A stretch of 64,000 nt of DNA from Adenophora triphylla var. japonica (taxonomy: Eukaryota > Streptophyta > Magnoliopsida > Asterales > Campanulaceae). Below are positions 43,000 to 55,469 of this stretch, one piece after another. The translations under genes and the position numbers were made by a program. The notes beneath the pieces were generated by a model, which saw nothing but the letters and a program-made list of their open reading frames with translations, searched no databases and was not told where the DNA came from. The stretch spans positions 310,001-374,000 of the forward strand of contig JAFEMH010000758.1 in the NCBI GenBank assembly GCA_022495995.1, written 5' to 3'. Positions within the stretch are counted from its first letter, which is position 1, and every line of letters begins with the position of its first letter.

Positions 43000-44440
43000 A
43001 CCGGTATTTATGATATTTATTCTATTATAATTTGAGGGAGAATTAAACATAAAGCTCTCCTACAATTATATTTTTTGTACAAAGCACTTGTTTATTATTC
43101 AATCATGATATCTCATAAAGTCTTCCACTATGCTTTTGTGTGCAAACACTATATGGACGCAACTCGGGTTTCAGGGGTCCTATTTCAGATCCACGAATCA
43201 AAGTGCGTGAAGTCGTTAACACCGCTATAATACAACCTTAATTGCCATAAACCTGTACGTAACACACGAGCTTTACCAGCTCAACAACACAACCACAATA
43301 CCTGACAACCACTACATTTTAATTGCCTCTACCGAAAACCTGGAGTTATACACAACTCTATACAAATTTCCGACAACATGTGTCGGCACCAAAAGAATAA
43401 CCAACACTATACAATTGAAATCATGTTAGGCTACCCAAAATACGTAGAACTTAGTATAACCATCGTCCTCACAAACATAAACATATAAAAGCTTTGTAAA
43501 GCAACTACCAAAAAAAAAAAAAAACCAACAACCTCGCTCATAGATCCTCGCTAAATCGTACCTCACTTTCGCTTCACCCGGGATCTAAGAAAAACAAATA
43601 AATAAGGAAACGGGGTGAGCAAAGTAGTTATTAATGCGCTATACGACATACTATAATGCATAAATAAGTATAATAACAATACAATAAAGCAATCTTAATA
43701 AGTAATGCTATCATCAATTAGCACCTAGCACATAAATGAGAGGCTATTCCAACTCATTATTGCATCATATAATGCTGAAGTAACACATAACAAATGATAT
43801 GTGATCGAGATTCTTCCTCCGATCATCTTCACCCGCCTTATGTCTCCATATCATTTCAGAACTGTTGTTGCTGATGTCTGTTGCCACACAAGACACATAT
43901 CAATTTGAATGCCGCCGATGCAAGATAATAATGATCCGGTATCCTAGATCAAATCGAGCGGACTCCAGCCCCTACAACCTGGAATCGCCCGATATATAGC
44001 TAGTCAAATCACGCGTCTTGTCAGAATAAACAGAGCCAATCAACTATCGGCAAATAGCCCTAATTGCACATTTTGACCCTTTTTTAAAATGAGGACCATC
44101 AAATGGTTGCTCATCATCACCTCCCCAATAGCACATGAAAATTATTGAACCCCCGTTCATCTTTAATCCTACATTACGAAATCAAAGTGCTAAAACCTAC
44201 CTAACAAAACCCTAACATTTATATCTATAATATACTAACACAGTTAAAAACTTAAATTTATATATCTAAACGCAAGTGAAAACAATGATTAAGATGATGT
44301 TAATTTACCTTGATTCTTGGTCTTCAACGATTCTGAAATTAAATGATGTGAAGATTTGAGTTTTTTTTTTTTTTTCCCAAAAGTATGTATGAGAGGATAT
44401 GAGAATGAGAATGGATCTGGATCTGCAAACCTTATCTACC
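43000..44440. other. No gene seen
   Basis: AT-rich DNA with short frames only. It includes CTCGCTCATAGATCCTCGC and other text reminiscent of a non-coding repeat element that continues into the palindrome cluster, but no ends could be defined. Confidence 0.35.
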
Positions 44441-44456
44441 GGAAAAAGTTTTGTAA

Positions 44457-44641
44457 ACTCGCTACACCATGTAGCGAGTTCCCGTGTACGCATAAAATCG
44501 TTACATGGTATAGCGAGTTATGCTTTGTTAATCATAGTTAATTAATTCAAACGGTTAATCTTAATTTAACTACACTCGCTACATGGTGTAGCGAGTTTCA
44601 AAGGTCAAATGTTGAAATCGCCACACCATGTAGCGAGTTCT
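44457..44641. repeat. Cluster of CTCGCTACA..TGTAGCGAG palindromes
   Basis: Four variants at about 44459, 44500, 44575 and 44619. The best is CTCGCTACACCATGTAGCGAG (9-bp arms, 3-bp centre); the third is CTCGCTACATGGTGTAGCGAG, i.e. the centre is inverted. Confidence 0.85.
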
Positions 44642-44867
44642 AAAAACATGGTCATTTTGGAAAATTGTTTCAAATGTGAGTTATTTTGGGAATTATAATT
44701 TTAAAATGGAATTATTTCAGAAAAAATCCTTTTATTTCGTAGTATATAATATGACACAATGAAATAAAAATGAATAAATAGAGTATACTAATGCCTACTT
44801 TAATGCAATCATGTTCATAATATGCTTATCAAATGCATGTAAAAATCTTGGGTGTTACATATACAAC

Positions 44868-44940
44868 CGCAAAGAAAGCTAATACTCCCAAAATGACTTG
44901 GGGCCAGCTAACATAGAACATCGTATCGACCCTCAAAGAG
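44868..44940 (-). mobile_element. Remnant of an RTE LINE 3' end
   Basis: ACTCCCAAAATGACTTGGGG followed by CCAGCTAACAT resembles the 3' untranslated end of LINE copy B (57490-57530: GTCCCAAAATAATTTGGGG, CGGCTAACAT). A degraded CAA repeat precedes it. About 70 bp remain. Confidence 0.45.
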
Positions 44941-47640
44941 AGGTGGAAAGCAATGAAAAAGTTGAGAGATTGTAAGACTAGATAATTCAAAAGAAGTTGA
45001 GAAAAAGCTACGTAGAAAATAATAAGCGAAAAATAAGTCTAAAGTAAAATTAAGAGGAACATGAATACAACTCATTTCGAAAGATAAACAAAAAGAGATT
45101 TAAAAAGTGGTAAGCACGATGGAAGTTATCAACTAAGAAAGAAATCAAAACTAAATTAACAAAACAACATATGAAAAGATAAAATCAAGGATCCTAAAGC
45201 TTAAAGATTGGAGATCATATGCATTTCCATCTCATGCTCTTAACACGGAAATACCAATATTTATCAAGTGTTCATTCACAAAAATGCAATGTCTGGAACA
45301 CTTTTATCATGACCTGCAATCCGAGCATTTCTATTATTATATTAAACTTTCGTGATCGGTCCATGGAATGTGTCAAGATATCCTTTACGCCGCAAAGAGT
45401 TGTTGAACCTTAACTTTAAATTTTAAGGTCATGAATTTACAGATTTTTATTACTGAAAAAAGGCCAATCTAATACTTATGCATTCAGACCGTGTGCAATT
45501 CATTGTACCCTTGTAATCTATGCATTTGAAAACACCTTGACGCGAAATCAAATTTTCGAGGATTCAATTAAAACACTATGCAAGTAAACATTGACAAACT
45601 CTTGAATTAAGAAATTAAGCTAGAACATTAATCTAACAACTTCCCCTTATCCCCAACACAAGTGGGGATGCTTTTAGTAAAAATCTAACTACAACCAAGG
45701 ACAAGGGGTAGGGGGACAAGAAGATAGAACTCTGAGAAGGGGATATATTCAATTGTGGCGTTGAGCATCTTCAGAACTAGCCTCTTCCGTGTCTTCTTTT
45801 TTTTTTTCAGAATTGCTTATCCCCTTTTAACTTTATAGATTTGCACTTAGACCACTGAAATCTTCAAAACAACCTTAATACCTTATATTCTGCATAATGC
45901 TACCCAAATCCTTTAAACTCTAAAATAATATCAAAACACATATCAGATTACAAATAGCTGAAGAATTAACAAAACTAAAGCTGGATTAGTACCCAATAAA
46001 TGGTAAAATAGTCACTTATCACACCAGGTTGGTTTAGGTTTCAGCAAATTTGCTCATTTTTTTCTTAGGCTTGTGAGCTGTTCCGAATCTCTATTGCTAC
46101 TAAACCTTTCAAATGTTACCCCAACTTACTATTTCCCAATGTATACAACCACTTGCATAACTATGCTTTTCTCTTACACTAGAGCCTAACCACGATTGTG
46201 TACTAGCATATGCTGTTTCCCTCTCCTTCCGTTGTCAATCTGCCCCTATTGTGACACATTAGATCCTTCCGTTTGTCAACCATGTTGGGGATTAGGGGTA
46301 CACTTCAATTTAAATGAAGCCGAGTGGAGGGCTAGTGGCTTGGGGCTCAATGATACATGTCTTTTGGTTTATCCGATAATGAACGAAAATCTAGAAGAGA
46401 AATCGAAGAATTTGAAATGTCAAGTGGAGTTTTTGGTTTAGCCTATAATCGTGCACAAGTGTTGCCACTAAACAATAAAAAGTATAAATTAAAATGTCAA
46501 ATGGAGTTTTTGGGTTCACTAAAGATTTTCACGATCCAAAAATAGCTATAACATCATTTGCCTCTTAACAATGAAATAGCCGGCCATTAAGTTTCAATTG
46601 TACAAAGCTACTAAAACATGATAATTAAAGATATATGGAATTTCCAAGGTTCTCTGATCTTTCTCGCTATCTTGTACTTCCTTCATCTCCGAGTAAGAGT
46701 CGTACTTTCCTTTTGGTACATCTTAGAGTAGGAGTTTCTTTCCCAAAATGGCAAATGGTGAATAGTGCTTTACTTTGTCCTTATGATGCTTGTATAATTA
46801 CAAAAACAACACTCACTTATGTTTTATCCACTTGCATTATGATTAGACATTTATATCCTCAACCCAATGAAATGTTTACTTATCTTTGTTTCCTTAATAA
46901 GCGTGCAAATTAAGGGAAGACTCTTTGAAAGTTAAAGTTTAGCGTAGCTAGGATTGCAAGATTTCAACAACAGAGAGGATCAGATGTGTGTATAGATGTG
47001 AGACATAACTGTTCACATAGCTAATAAAAGCAACGAAAAATAAATAACATAAGGTTTTAAACGTTTATTGGTTCAACTCCAGCAAACAAGACTTAAGCTC
47101 AAAAAGGATTTCACTATTAAAAAGATCTGAACTACAGAATTAAAACTTACCTAGTGAAATAACAAAGAACAAAAATACTCAAATTATCCAAAATCAGTGG
47201 CAATAGATTTGTCATATGATGAGCAATGGAAAATTCAACGAACCCAAGAAAATTAGGCGGCTATATAGCACTAAAATGACGGTCTCATTGTCATAGCCCG
47301 AATATAAACTCAAATTATCCAAAATCGCAGCAATAGATTTGTCGTGGTTAAATAGTCGCTGTTACTCCTGAGGGATTCGTAGGGGTAAAAAGACCGAATT
47401 TTAGGCCCCGAAAAGAGCGTTTCTACTAAAATCATCATAAATGAATCAAATTGAAAGATTCAAGGCGGGAGACAAACCTCTACGAAGGATCTTCTGCTTT
47501 TGGAAACATCTACGGCGGATCTAATCAAGGAATGCGATTGAACTTTTTGAATTTTGGTGAATTATTCTTCACTCGTAAAACTTTATTTTTTATATTAATT
47601 AGATTAGGTTAGATTTTATGGCACATGGAATGATAAAAGA
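44941..47640. other. No gene seen
   Basis: Mostly AT-rich DNA with short frames lacking recognisable domains. The frame 46635-46913 (92 aa) has no visible motif and I leave it uncalled. Confidence 0.4.
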
Positions 47641-47659
47641 AGTCTCCCACAAGGTTTAA

Positions 47660-48862
47660 TTTTATTCTCAACCATCAGATTTTACTCCAACTTTCACTTC
47701 TCCACTCTTCAGCCTCCTAACCAGCCGCATCACTCGGTCTCGGCCTCCGTCTCGATGATCAAACCACCTTAAACGATTCTCCCTCATTTTATCCTCAATG
47801 GGCGCAACTCCTACTTTACCCCCGATCACCTCCTTACTCAATCGATCATTCCTCGTATGCCCACACATCCATCGTAGCATACATATCGCCGCTACATTCA
47901 TTTTTTGAGCGCACCGTTTCACAACCTAACATTCAAGCCATAAAGCGGTACCGACCTAATTGCCGTGCGGTAGAATTCTCTTTACTTTTTGGTACATGCC
48001 GTGATCACATAGAAACCCCGTGACACTCTTTCATTTCAACCAACCTCGCTTTAATCCTACGAGCCACATCTCCATCTAATACTCCATCATTTTCGGTAAT
48101 AGATCCAAGATAGCAAAAACTCGTAAGCTTGGACAATCTTTCCATCGAATGTGATCACCCCTGTCTCCCTGCTTCCAACTCTTCTAAACTTACGCTCCAA
48201 ATATTCAGTCTTGCTTTCGCTCATTCTAAACCTCGAGATTTCAAAGTGTCTCCATAACTCCAATTTACTTTCAACACCTTTTGTCTCATCAATCAAAGAC
48301 AATATCATCTCGCAAATAACATACACCATGGTATATAATCTTGGATTGACCTCGTCAATTCGTCCATTATCGTAGCAAATAGGAAGGGACTAATTGCGTA
48401 ACCTTGATGCACCCAATAGTAATAGGGAACTCTTTTGTGTTCCCAACACTAGTCTCGTACACTAGTGCTAACTCCATTATACATGTCCTTGATAATATCA
48501 ATATATTTTCTTGAAACGCCTTTCTTTGTTAAAGCCCACCAAAGTACCTCTCTTTGCATTTTTCATACGACTTCTCCGGATCGATGAAAATCATATGCGA
48601 ATCTTTTTTTTTTTTATCCCGATATTTCTCCATGGTTTGTCTCATACAATAGATTGCCTCCATAGTCGATCTTCCGGGCATAAATCCAAAATGGTTATCC
48701 GAAACATTCACAATTCTCCTTAGCCTTTCTGCAATCACTTGTTCCCAAAGTTTCATAGTATGGTTCATTAGTTTGATCCCCCGATAGTTGGCACAATCTT
48801 GGACATCACCTTTGTTCTTATACAAAGGGATCAGAGTACTTTTCCTCCACTCCAATGGCAAG
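47660..48862 (-). pseudogene. RTE LINE fragment (5' truncated), copy C
   Basis: Diverged relative of copies A and B. Readable parts: PLEWRKSTLIPLYKNKGDV to FGFMPGRSTMEAIYCMRQ (48861-48530), the region following the FADD motif with GVESKLELWRH (48329-48087) and the C-terminal [20 protein letters not shown] (47922-47668). The FADD motif itself is destroyed. Homology begins abruptly at 48862 (normal 5' truncation of a LINE). Many frameshifts show that it is older than A and B. Confidence 0.8.
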
Positions 48863-49026
48863 GTGGGTTAATACCGAAGCTAGAGCATAGTACATGGGCT
48901 CAAAATGTTGATAAGCCAACTTTCCATGCACAACATATGTATGTCTAGCCACTGAGTTGACATTGTGTAGACATTACTAGCTATTAGAAAGTGAGCACAC
49001 ATATCTGCATGTCTCAACCATAAGAC
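48863..49026. other. Short unassigned DNA
   Basis: Nothing recognisable between LINE copy C and the LTR. Confidence 0.3.
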
Positions 49027-49441
49027 TGTTAGGGAAGTCACAAATCGTGACTGGTGTAGGACAGAATTGGGAATGAAGTTAAGTTACATATGAACATACA
49101 GATGATTGATTTTGTTCTAGCGGATGAATAAACAACACACACATCAAATTAGATTGTTGTTCAGGGAGGAAAAGTAATAGTGATCTTGATTGCTAAAAAA
49201 TCATGTCCAATAATCCTCTTTCCTGATATATAGGCTGTAAAATGGGGATGAGTACATGAACGTTTAGATAAGGAAATAATCAGAAAGACTAGATAAGGAT
49301 AAGGAAAAAGACTAAAGGGGGAATACTTTCAGATAGGATCTGAATCTGTCTACTAAACTGGGCTGCTGACCGGTGAAGATGAATGTTGACTACTAGATTA
49401 TCTGATCTGATTTGATGATGATCAAATCTGTGTGCACCACA
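49027..49441 (-). mobile_element. LTR of a Ty3/gypsy remnant
   Basis: Minus strand TGTGGTGCAC...CCCTAACA, 415 bp. The part from 49225 to 49441 recurs at 50100-50287. An integrase C-terminal remnant adjoins it upstream (49450-49745), so this is a 3' LTR. Confidence 0.6.
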
Positions 49442-49449
49442 CCATTCCC

Positions 49450-49745
49450 GTCCACTTGCATGACAACTCGACCCGGAGTTGGGGTCTGAATAGCCCGGGT
49501 AGATATTAGCAACCTAGAATGCATTTGATCCCGTAAGTTAAAGACGACGTAGGCATTATTGTTAATCTTCATGAAAAATTTTATGGACCAATTTTCCAAG
49601 AATCAAGTTTGTTTTGTCCTCCTAATTCCTTGCAGAAATTAATCATACCGTAACACTAACCTAGAAAAGCTTCACATGACATTGTTGGTCAACTGCTGCC
49701 TTGTAGCGTGCAATTTTCTCCTCCAGCCTCATCTTTACTTCAGAA
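49450..49745 (-). pseudogene. Gypsy integrase C-terminal remnant
   Basis: Reading the minus strand with frame changes: KMRLEEKIARYKAAVDQQ, then WKIGP, then FFMKINNNAYVV followed by L..DQM. These are the end of the integrase catalytic helix region and the KINDNAYVV-L segment typical of plant chromovirus-type gypsy integrases. Stops and shifts exclude function. Confidence 0.6.
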
Positions 49746-49754
49746 ATGGTATTT

Positions 49755-50075
49755 TTATATTTTGAGTAAAAGAAGAAGATTTATTAGGAGGAAGAAGGTT
49801 ACAAAGAGTAGTGGACAAGGTGGCTTCGAAAAATCCGAGTATACATGATGAAGAAAAAGGAAAAAAACATAGCAAGCTATCAAACTACACTCTTAAACTA
49901 GTGAAAAGCCATTCTCCATTCTCTGCACAAGTCAGTTATAAAAATCCTCGAAAAGCTCCCAAAGCTGATGCCGATAAGGAAGCAACATACACTATCCTCT
50001 CATTTGAAGGGATCCAACTATCGTCAGAGGGCAAATCCAGCTCTCCCTCAAAAAGAAAAAGAAAATGAAAATTGA
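49755..50075 (-). mobile_element. L1 LINE 3' fragment
   Basis: Starts AGAAGAAGATTTATTAG(G) and shares stretches such as AATCCTCGAAAAGC with the L1 fragment at 7553-7790. It lies inside the second LTR copy, separating its halves. The 85-aa plus-strand frame here is a shadow. Confidence 0.5.
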
Positions 50076-50087
50076 TGTCCAATACAA

Positions 50088-50287
50088 TACATGATCTTGC
50101 CATTCATATAGGCTGTAAAATAGGGCTGAGTATATGAACATTTAGATAAGCAAAGACTAAGAAAAGACTAGATAAGGAAAATACTAGAAGGGAATACATT
50201 CAGACAAGGAGATGAATATGTGGATTGCTGTGTGATGAAATGGTGACTGGAATATCAGATCTGATCTTCAGATCTGTGTGCACCACA
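50088..50287 (-). repeat. Second, partial copy of the gypsy LTR
   Basis: Matches 49218-49441 in the same orientation (for example ATAGGCTGTAAAAT and the end GTGTGCACCACA). About 10-15 percent diverged by eye. Confidence 0.6.
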
Positions 50288-50514
50288 TCAGTGACGCTAT
50301 GCTTTCTTCATTTGATTTGCGAAAATTAGAAGATACATTTATGCACATAGTTTTAGGTTGTTTATTAACTACTAGTATGTATATTCAACAAATTATCTAG
50401 AATGTTTACCATCAGACATTATCTTTGAATTTGAGTTTTCATGATATTGTCAATTACATATAATTTATAATTTTGATTCTTCTTTTGATTTTGAGTGTTG
50501 GTCTTCTTTTGCAG

Positions 50515-50541
50515 GGAATAAAGTTGCTTGGAACGAAGAGG
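50515..50541 (+). other. Possible small exon
   Basis: 27 nt between a TTTTGCAG acceptor and a GTAAGT donor, open in phase 0 (GIKLLGTKR). It lies between the first exons at 39.8-40.5 kb and the exon-like segment at 56.8 kb and could belong to the same gene, but a 27-nt exon cannot be supported by sequence alone. Confidence 0.25.
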
Positions 50542-50628
50542 GTAAGTGTAAACTCTAGCTAACTAGACCAACACATAGTATGCACTACAACCATACGTTT
50601 AAGGCCAAATTACTTTTACCCCCCAAAG

Positions 50629-51028
50629 TGTTATGAACCAACTAGTAAATTTGATAGAATTTTTGAACTAGAAAAGAGAGAAACCAAGTTGAGAACATAA
50701 GAAGAAATTGAGATTAGGGGCAGAAGAATTTAGGTTGAGAGAGAGAAGAACTTCTGGGAGGAAACTTAATTAATTTTCATTGATCATTCTCACACATTAC
50801 TTCCTTCTTCTTATAGCAGTCTAACTCTGACAGAACGGAATTACAAGGAATGCAATCCAAGAATAACAAACTCTGGATAAAAACCTATATAGCTATAACC
50901 AAACACTCCCATTTCTATGTGAAACGACGACGCTCGGCATTATTGAAAACATATCAAAAACATATCAACAACTAACGGAAATTCAAACGTTCATCCCCCA
51001 ATTTCAACCGAAACCTTGATTCATAACA
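50629..51028 (-). mobile_element. 3' LTR of a second gypsy remnant
   Basis: 400 bp, ends TGTTATGAA / TTCATAACA form a 9-bp inverted repeat. A polypurine tract (minus strand GAAAGAGGGAGAAA) adjoins at 51029-51042. Upstream on the minus strand the pol tail reads LRQGLFERGRNVMNQ, the usual position just before the LTR. Confidence 0.65.
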
Positions 51029-51279
51029 TTTCTCCCTCTTTCAAACAATCCTTGCCTCAAGGATTGAAAATATGAAAGTAGCTGGACGATTCCCGAGGAG
51101 ACCAAACTCATACACACAATATCAGGTGGGCGGAAAGTAGAAAATATATCAAATTCGTCATCAAAATGAGTTATATCAGCACAAGAGAGACGGGTGTCCA
51201 TGTGAGGAAATTTCCACGGATGCCATCTGTAGTACCAAACTAGAATCGTGAAGCATACGGAGATGTTGTCCGATGGCAT
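51029..51279 (-). pseudogene. Tail of a gypsy polyprotein
   Basis: 91-aa frame whose end, SLRQGLFERGRNVMNQG, is like the C-terminus of plant gypsy polyproteins that runs into the LTR. The rest (WYYRWHPWKFPHMDTR...) is unrecognised. Confidence 0.45.
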
Positions 51280-51347
51280 ATTTGGTCAAACCATTTTCCA
51301 GTAACAATTGAGTTGCTAAAGAATCCCATAATTTTGGAAAAACCTAT

Positions 51348-51575
51348 TTACATACTCCACATGTGAGAACCCATGCATATAGTACACTCCACAATCTCCT
51401 TAATTGTCTCAGCAACACCATTGAAGATATAACACTTCATCGTGTCTTTAGAGATAGCTGCTGCACCTCTAGCAACGGCAAATCCATGCTCCATTTGTAA
51501 GATAGGAACAACCTTTTCAGCCGTAATCATCAACTCCATCACGGAAGTGGCGTCTAATTCCTTTATCAGAAGCAC
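51348..51575 (-). other. Unrecognised open frame, 75 aa
   Basis: Reads LLIKELDATSVMELMITAEK and GFAVARGAAAISKDTMKCY then FNGVAETIKEIVECTICMG. Composition is protein-like (balanced, amphipathic), unlike the low-complexity frames nearby, so it may be a captured gene fragment or part of the gypsy remnant. No family is assigned. Confidence 0.3.
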
Positions 51576-51599
51576 AACACTACTCCCATGTTTAATTTA

Positions 51600-52415
51600 A
51601 ACATAGTTTGTTTTAATTGAAATGAGGGAAACTACCTAAATATGCCCCTAAACTTAGGCTTTGCATGCAGATATACCCCTAATGTCGATTATTGCCGTAC
51701 TTGCCCCTAAACTCAAGAAAAATGAGGGTATATTAGCCCCTTTGTTAAATATTCATCCAAAACTCAAAGGTTATAGGACCTAAATTGAATTAAAATGACG
51801 TCAAAGGGGATAAATTGTGAATTATAAACTATAAACTATAAACTATAACTTCTAAAGGATATTTATTATAGTATTAAGGGCTAAAATAAAAATATTTAAT
51901 TTACAAATAATACCCCCTCCCCTCTGCTCTCTCTCCCCTCTCTCCTCTTCACCGGAGAACATAAAACTCTCTGTTGCCTTTCCCTCTTTCAAAACGCCGA
52001 CCCACCCTCTTTTTCTCTGAAATCCTTAGATTCCATTCTTCTCCTCCCACGCACAAGCCGCATCCCTTTTTTCACGCCCCAAACACCATTGTGACATCTA
52101 TAATATTCACTACTTTTCTTTTCAGCAATGGAGGTCTGCAATTATGTTGGAAATCAGAAATGAGGTCTGTATTTTACATAATCAGTCTCAGAACCACCGC
52201 CCACCATTCAAAAATAATAATATCAGATGTGGGTTCTCTAGAGCAAACCCAGAACCCCAAACTCAGAGACGCACACACGATGAATCAAATGAAGAACTTG
52301 AATTGAAGGGGGTTTGGGGTGGGGCTTGAATTTAAAGAAGGGAATTTGGGGGAGCTAGGTGAGTCGAATCTGGACTCGAAACTTGATCTAGATCCAGATC
52401 TAGGGAGAGAGAACT

Positions 52416-52450
<35 letters not shown>

Positions 52451-52970
52451 TGATTGAGAATCGTCGGAGTTGAGCCAGTTGGGGTGTGGCGTTGGAGTCG
52501 GTGGCTGGAGGCAGCGCATGGTGGGGGTTGCGACAATGGAAGATTGAGGGAAGAATGGTCTCGATGGAAGAATCCTTGGTTCCACTTTCCCTCTTCTCTC
52601 AATTGCCTCCCTCACCTTTTATTCTTTACCGATTGGCAAGAATAGAAGAGGGAAGAAACATTTTAATTTGTGTGTTTGCAAATATAAATGAATATGAAGT
52701 AAAAGTGTAAAATATTATTTATTTAATTTATGTTAATTAATAACCCCCTTTCAAAAAAGTTAATCCTTTTTAGGTGTTTTGTAAATATAATTAACGAAAT
52801 TATAAATTTTTTTTTTTTTTGAATTTTGGGGGCGGAGAATGCAAATTTTAAAGAAGCTTGCTAACGTTTTCGTCAATAATTTTTTTTCTTTTTTTAAACT
52901 TTCAACCATTAATTTTAACAGACATCCAAAATTGCTCTGCAAACCATGTGTGAATATAAAGACCCAAATT
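51600..52970. other. Low-complexity and repeat DNA, no gene seen
   Basis: Repeated phrases ATGCCCCTAAACT and TATACCCCTAATG near 51640-51740, AAACTATAAACTATAAACTATA at 51822-51846, a C/T-rich tract 51905-52050, and a (GA)n run at 52421-52447. The CCCCTAAA-type phrases resemble ends of Mutator-like elements but no partner end was found. Confidence 0.4.
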
Positions 52971-52977
52971 TGCCCAG

Positions 52978-53132
52978 GAAGGGCAACAAACTTTGGATAA
53001 CAGCCTATATAGCTATAACCAAACACTCCCATTTCTATGTGAAACGATGACACTCGGCATTATTGAAAACATAACAACAATTAACAGAAATTCAAACAGT
53101 CATCCCCCAATTTCAACTGATGGTTCATAACA
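52978..53132 (-). repeat. Partial copy of the second gypsy LTR
   Basis: About 155 bp matching 50865-51028 in the same orientation (TATATAGCTATAACCAAAC, CCCATTTCTATGTG), ending TTCATAACA. It may be the truncated 5' LTR of the same element. Confidence 0.6.
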
Positions 53133-53620
53133 AGAAGGTTGAAGAAGGTAGTTAATCATTCAATGACAGTGGGGAGTCTTTTTAACAGTTCATATGAGTT
53201 CGTGGATGAGGTAATTTCTGATTTCGTTGATAGTCATGTTGATATTTCTATTAGTCTTGTTGCTGTTGGTTGTAAAATGGGTCTGACTATGGATGATTGT
53301 GAGGCCCTAGTTGAGGAAAATGGGGGAGATAAGGATGGTTGCTTGTATGAAAGGGGTTTTGAATTCCTTACTATGCCCGCCAACAGTTTGATAAAAGTCC
53401 CAGGAGAAATTTTGGGGGTATTGCTCCAAGCCTCCAATCAGCTCATAACAACTGGGTTTATCAAATGAAAGAGGATGCTGGTTTTAAGAAGCTTGGGTAC
53501 TTGTCTCTTGTTTCCAAGGTATGTATGGAGTTAACATCTAATTTGGGTTTTTGTGACAAGTTTCTAGCTGAATTTATCATAGAGATGAGTTGTAATGGTG
53601 AAGGAGGAGGAAAAAGGGGT
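53133..53620 (+). pseudogene. Fragment of a conserved-looking protein, frameshifted
   Basis: Frame 53139-53468 reads MTVGSLFNSSYEFVDEVISD, VDISISLVAVGCKMGLTMDD, CEALVEENGGDKDGCLYERG and so on. From about 53410 the better continuation is in another frame (HNNWVYQMKEDAGFKKLGYL, MELTSNLGFCDKFLAEFII). The text is mixed-polarity and protein-like, so it derives from a real gene, but I cannot assign a family. It starts immediately next to the LTR fragment, which suggests truncation by the retrotransposon. It lacks a proper start and end. Confidence 0.45.
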
Positions 53621-53699
53621 AGGGGGTTACGGGATTTAAAAACTAGGTTATGTTTTTTTTTTTCCTTTTTCTCTTCTTTTCCTTTTCCCTTTATTTAGT

Positions 53700-54436
53700 G
53701 GTATTCACTCAATACGACATCCTTTTGAATTAGCTTACATTAAAAAAAGTATATACCCATCATGTGACATGCAAATGACCAATTTCGTTAGTTTTTCTAA
53801 CGCCTATTAGTGCCTGGGAAAAATAGGGATGATTTACAAATTTAAGTACCAAACATACACTTTTCAAATTGGGTTGCAAAGTGGGATTTAGTGGATACTT
53901 TGGGGAGGGCTAAACATAATTTGGCCACAAGTGTTTAGACTTAGTGAAGAACACTTCTTAAATCTTGAAATATCGTAAACTCATACATTCTCAAAGATCC
54001 CCATTGCCTTTGAAATGGGGAGTGTTTAGTTTGTGGTCTTGAAGATACACGAGTTTTTAGTGTAGCCTTTTTCATTACACACACACACATATAATAGGGG
54101 TTACCCCAAAATAAAACAAGGACCTCTTCTTCGTATGGATGTTGTTCATGTTTTACCATCGAATTGTCGATTTCTATATGCTCAATCTGAAGAATGGAAA
54201 ATTTCATGGCCATCCTTGGTTTATTTTGTGTTCTTTAAGGATATTTTTTTTTTCACGCGAGTATGCTGTTGCAAAACTGATAGTTCTTTATCATCACATT
54301 TCACTGGCTAGCGACCAAAACGTTAGGTAGTGCTATCAACATGTGTAAATAGTCCCTATATGTTGCCTTCGTGTGTGAAGCTTAACCTCTCTCGGTGTCC
54401 GTCAAGGGAGAATGTATTGATCGCTTCAAAGATAAA
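53700..54436. other. No gene seen
   Basis: Short frames only. A (CA)n-like ACACACACACAT lies at 54078-54089. Confidence 0.35.
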
Positions 54437-54444
54437 AAAATGAA

Positions 54445-54690
54445 GGGTTAATGACAATTTAGGGCATGTAGTATAGGGGCAGTACCACATTGGGGCCTGA
54501 AGTCGGAAAACTATCAATTTAGGGCCCGAATTTACAATTTTGATCAATTTGGGGCTTTTGACGGAAAACGTTAAAAAAAACTCGTTAAGTGGCCATGTGC
54601 GAGGCATGTGACATTCAGTGAGGGCATTTTGGTCATTTCGCGTTCACCTGTACTTCAGCCTTAAATTGACATTTTTCCTATAAAATAATA
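54445..54690 (+). repeat. Left terminal inverted repeat of the Mutator-like element
   Basis: Pairs with 55470-55716. Shared phrases include CCCGAATTTACAATTTTGAT and CATGTGCGAGGCATGTGACA. Confidence 0.85.
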
Positions 54691-55146
54691 AATAAAAATA
54701 TTTAGTTTTTTTTTACAAAAAATAATTAGTAAATTTAAAATATTGAAAAAAATAAAGATAATAAAAATAATTTATAATAACAATTAATTTTAAATCTAAA
54801 AATTGAATAGTTTTGTTTCTGAAAATAGAGAAAATATAATAAAAATAATTTCCAAACAATTTTTAATTTTTTTAATAAAGTATACCCCTTCCTTCTTCAC
54901 CCGTTCATCTCCCCCACCACACCATCCATCCCTCTTCATCCTCTCTAAACCCCATCCCACCCCACCACCGGCTCTCCCTCTCTCCTTTCTCCATCAACAC
55001 CACCACTTATCGGCTTCCCCTCCTCTTTCCCTTCCGATCGACTTTCATTTCTCTTCTTCTTTTTGTACCGAGTGCAGAGTCAAAATTGAAGATGGATAAT
55101 TTACCCATATGGGTTAATGACAATCTGAGATGAAAATCAAGGTTAG

Positions 55147-55290
<144 letters not shown>

Positions 55291-55469
55291 TGAATTGGAG
55301 ATGAAGATGGGGAGATGGTGATGAATTGCCCAGAATATAAGTTTAATTTGGATTTGTTTTAGACTGATTTTTGTGGGTGTTATGAATCGGAGATGAAGAT
55401 GGGGAGATTGTGATGAATTTGGGCTTTATTTCTCTCTTCTTGTTTGCTATTTTTCTTTTTCCTTTTTTT

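Noticed and set aside
51600..52760. A further Mutator-like element
   Set aside because: The left side has CCCCTAAACT phrases typical of such ends but no matching inverted end or target duplication was found.
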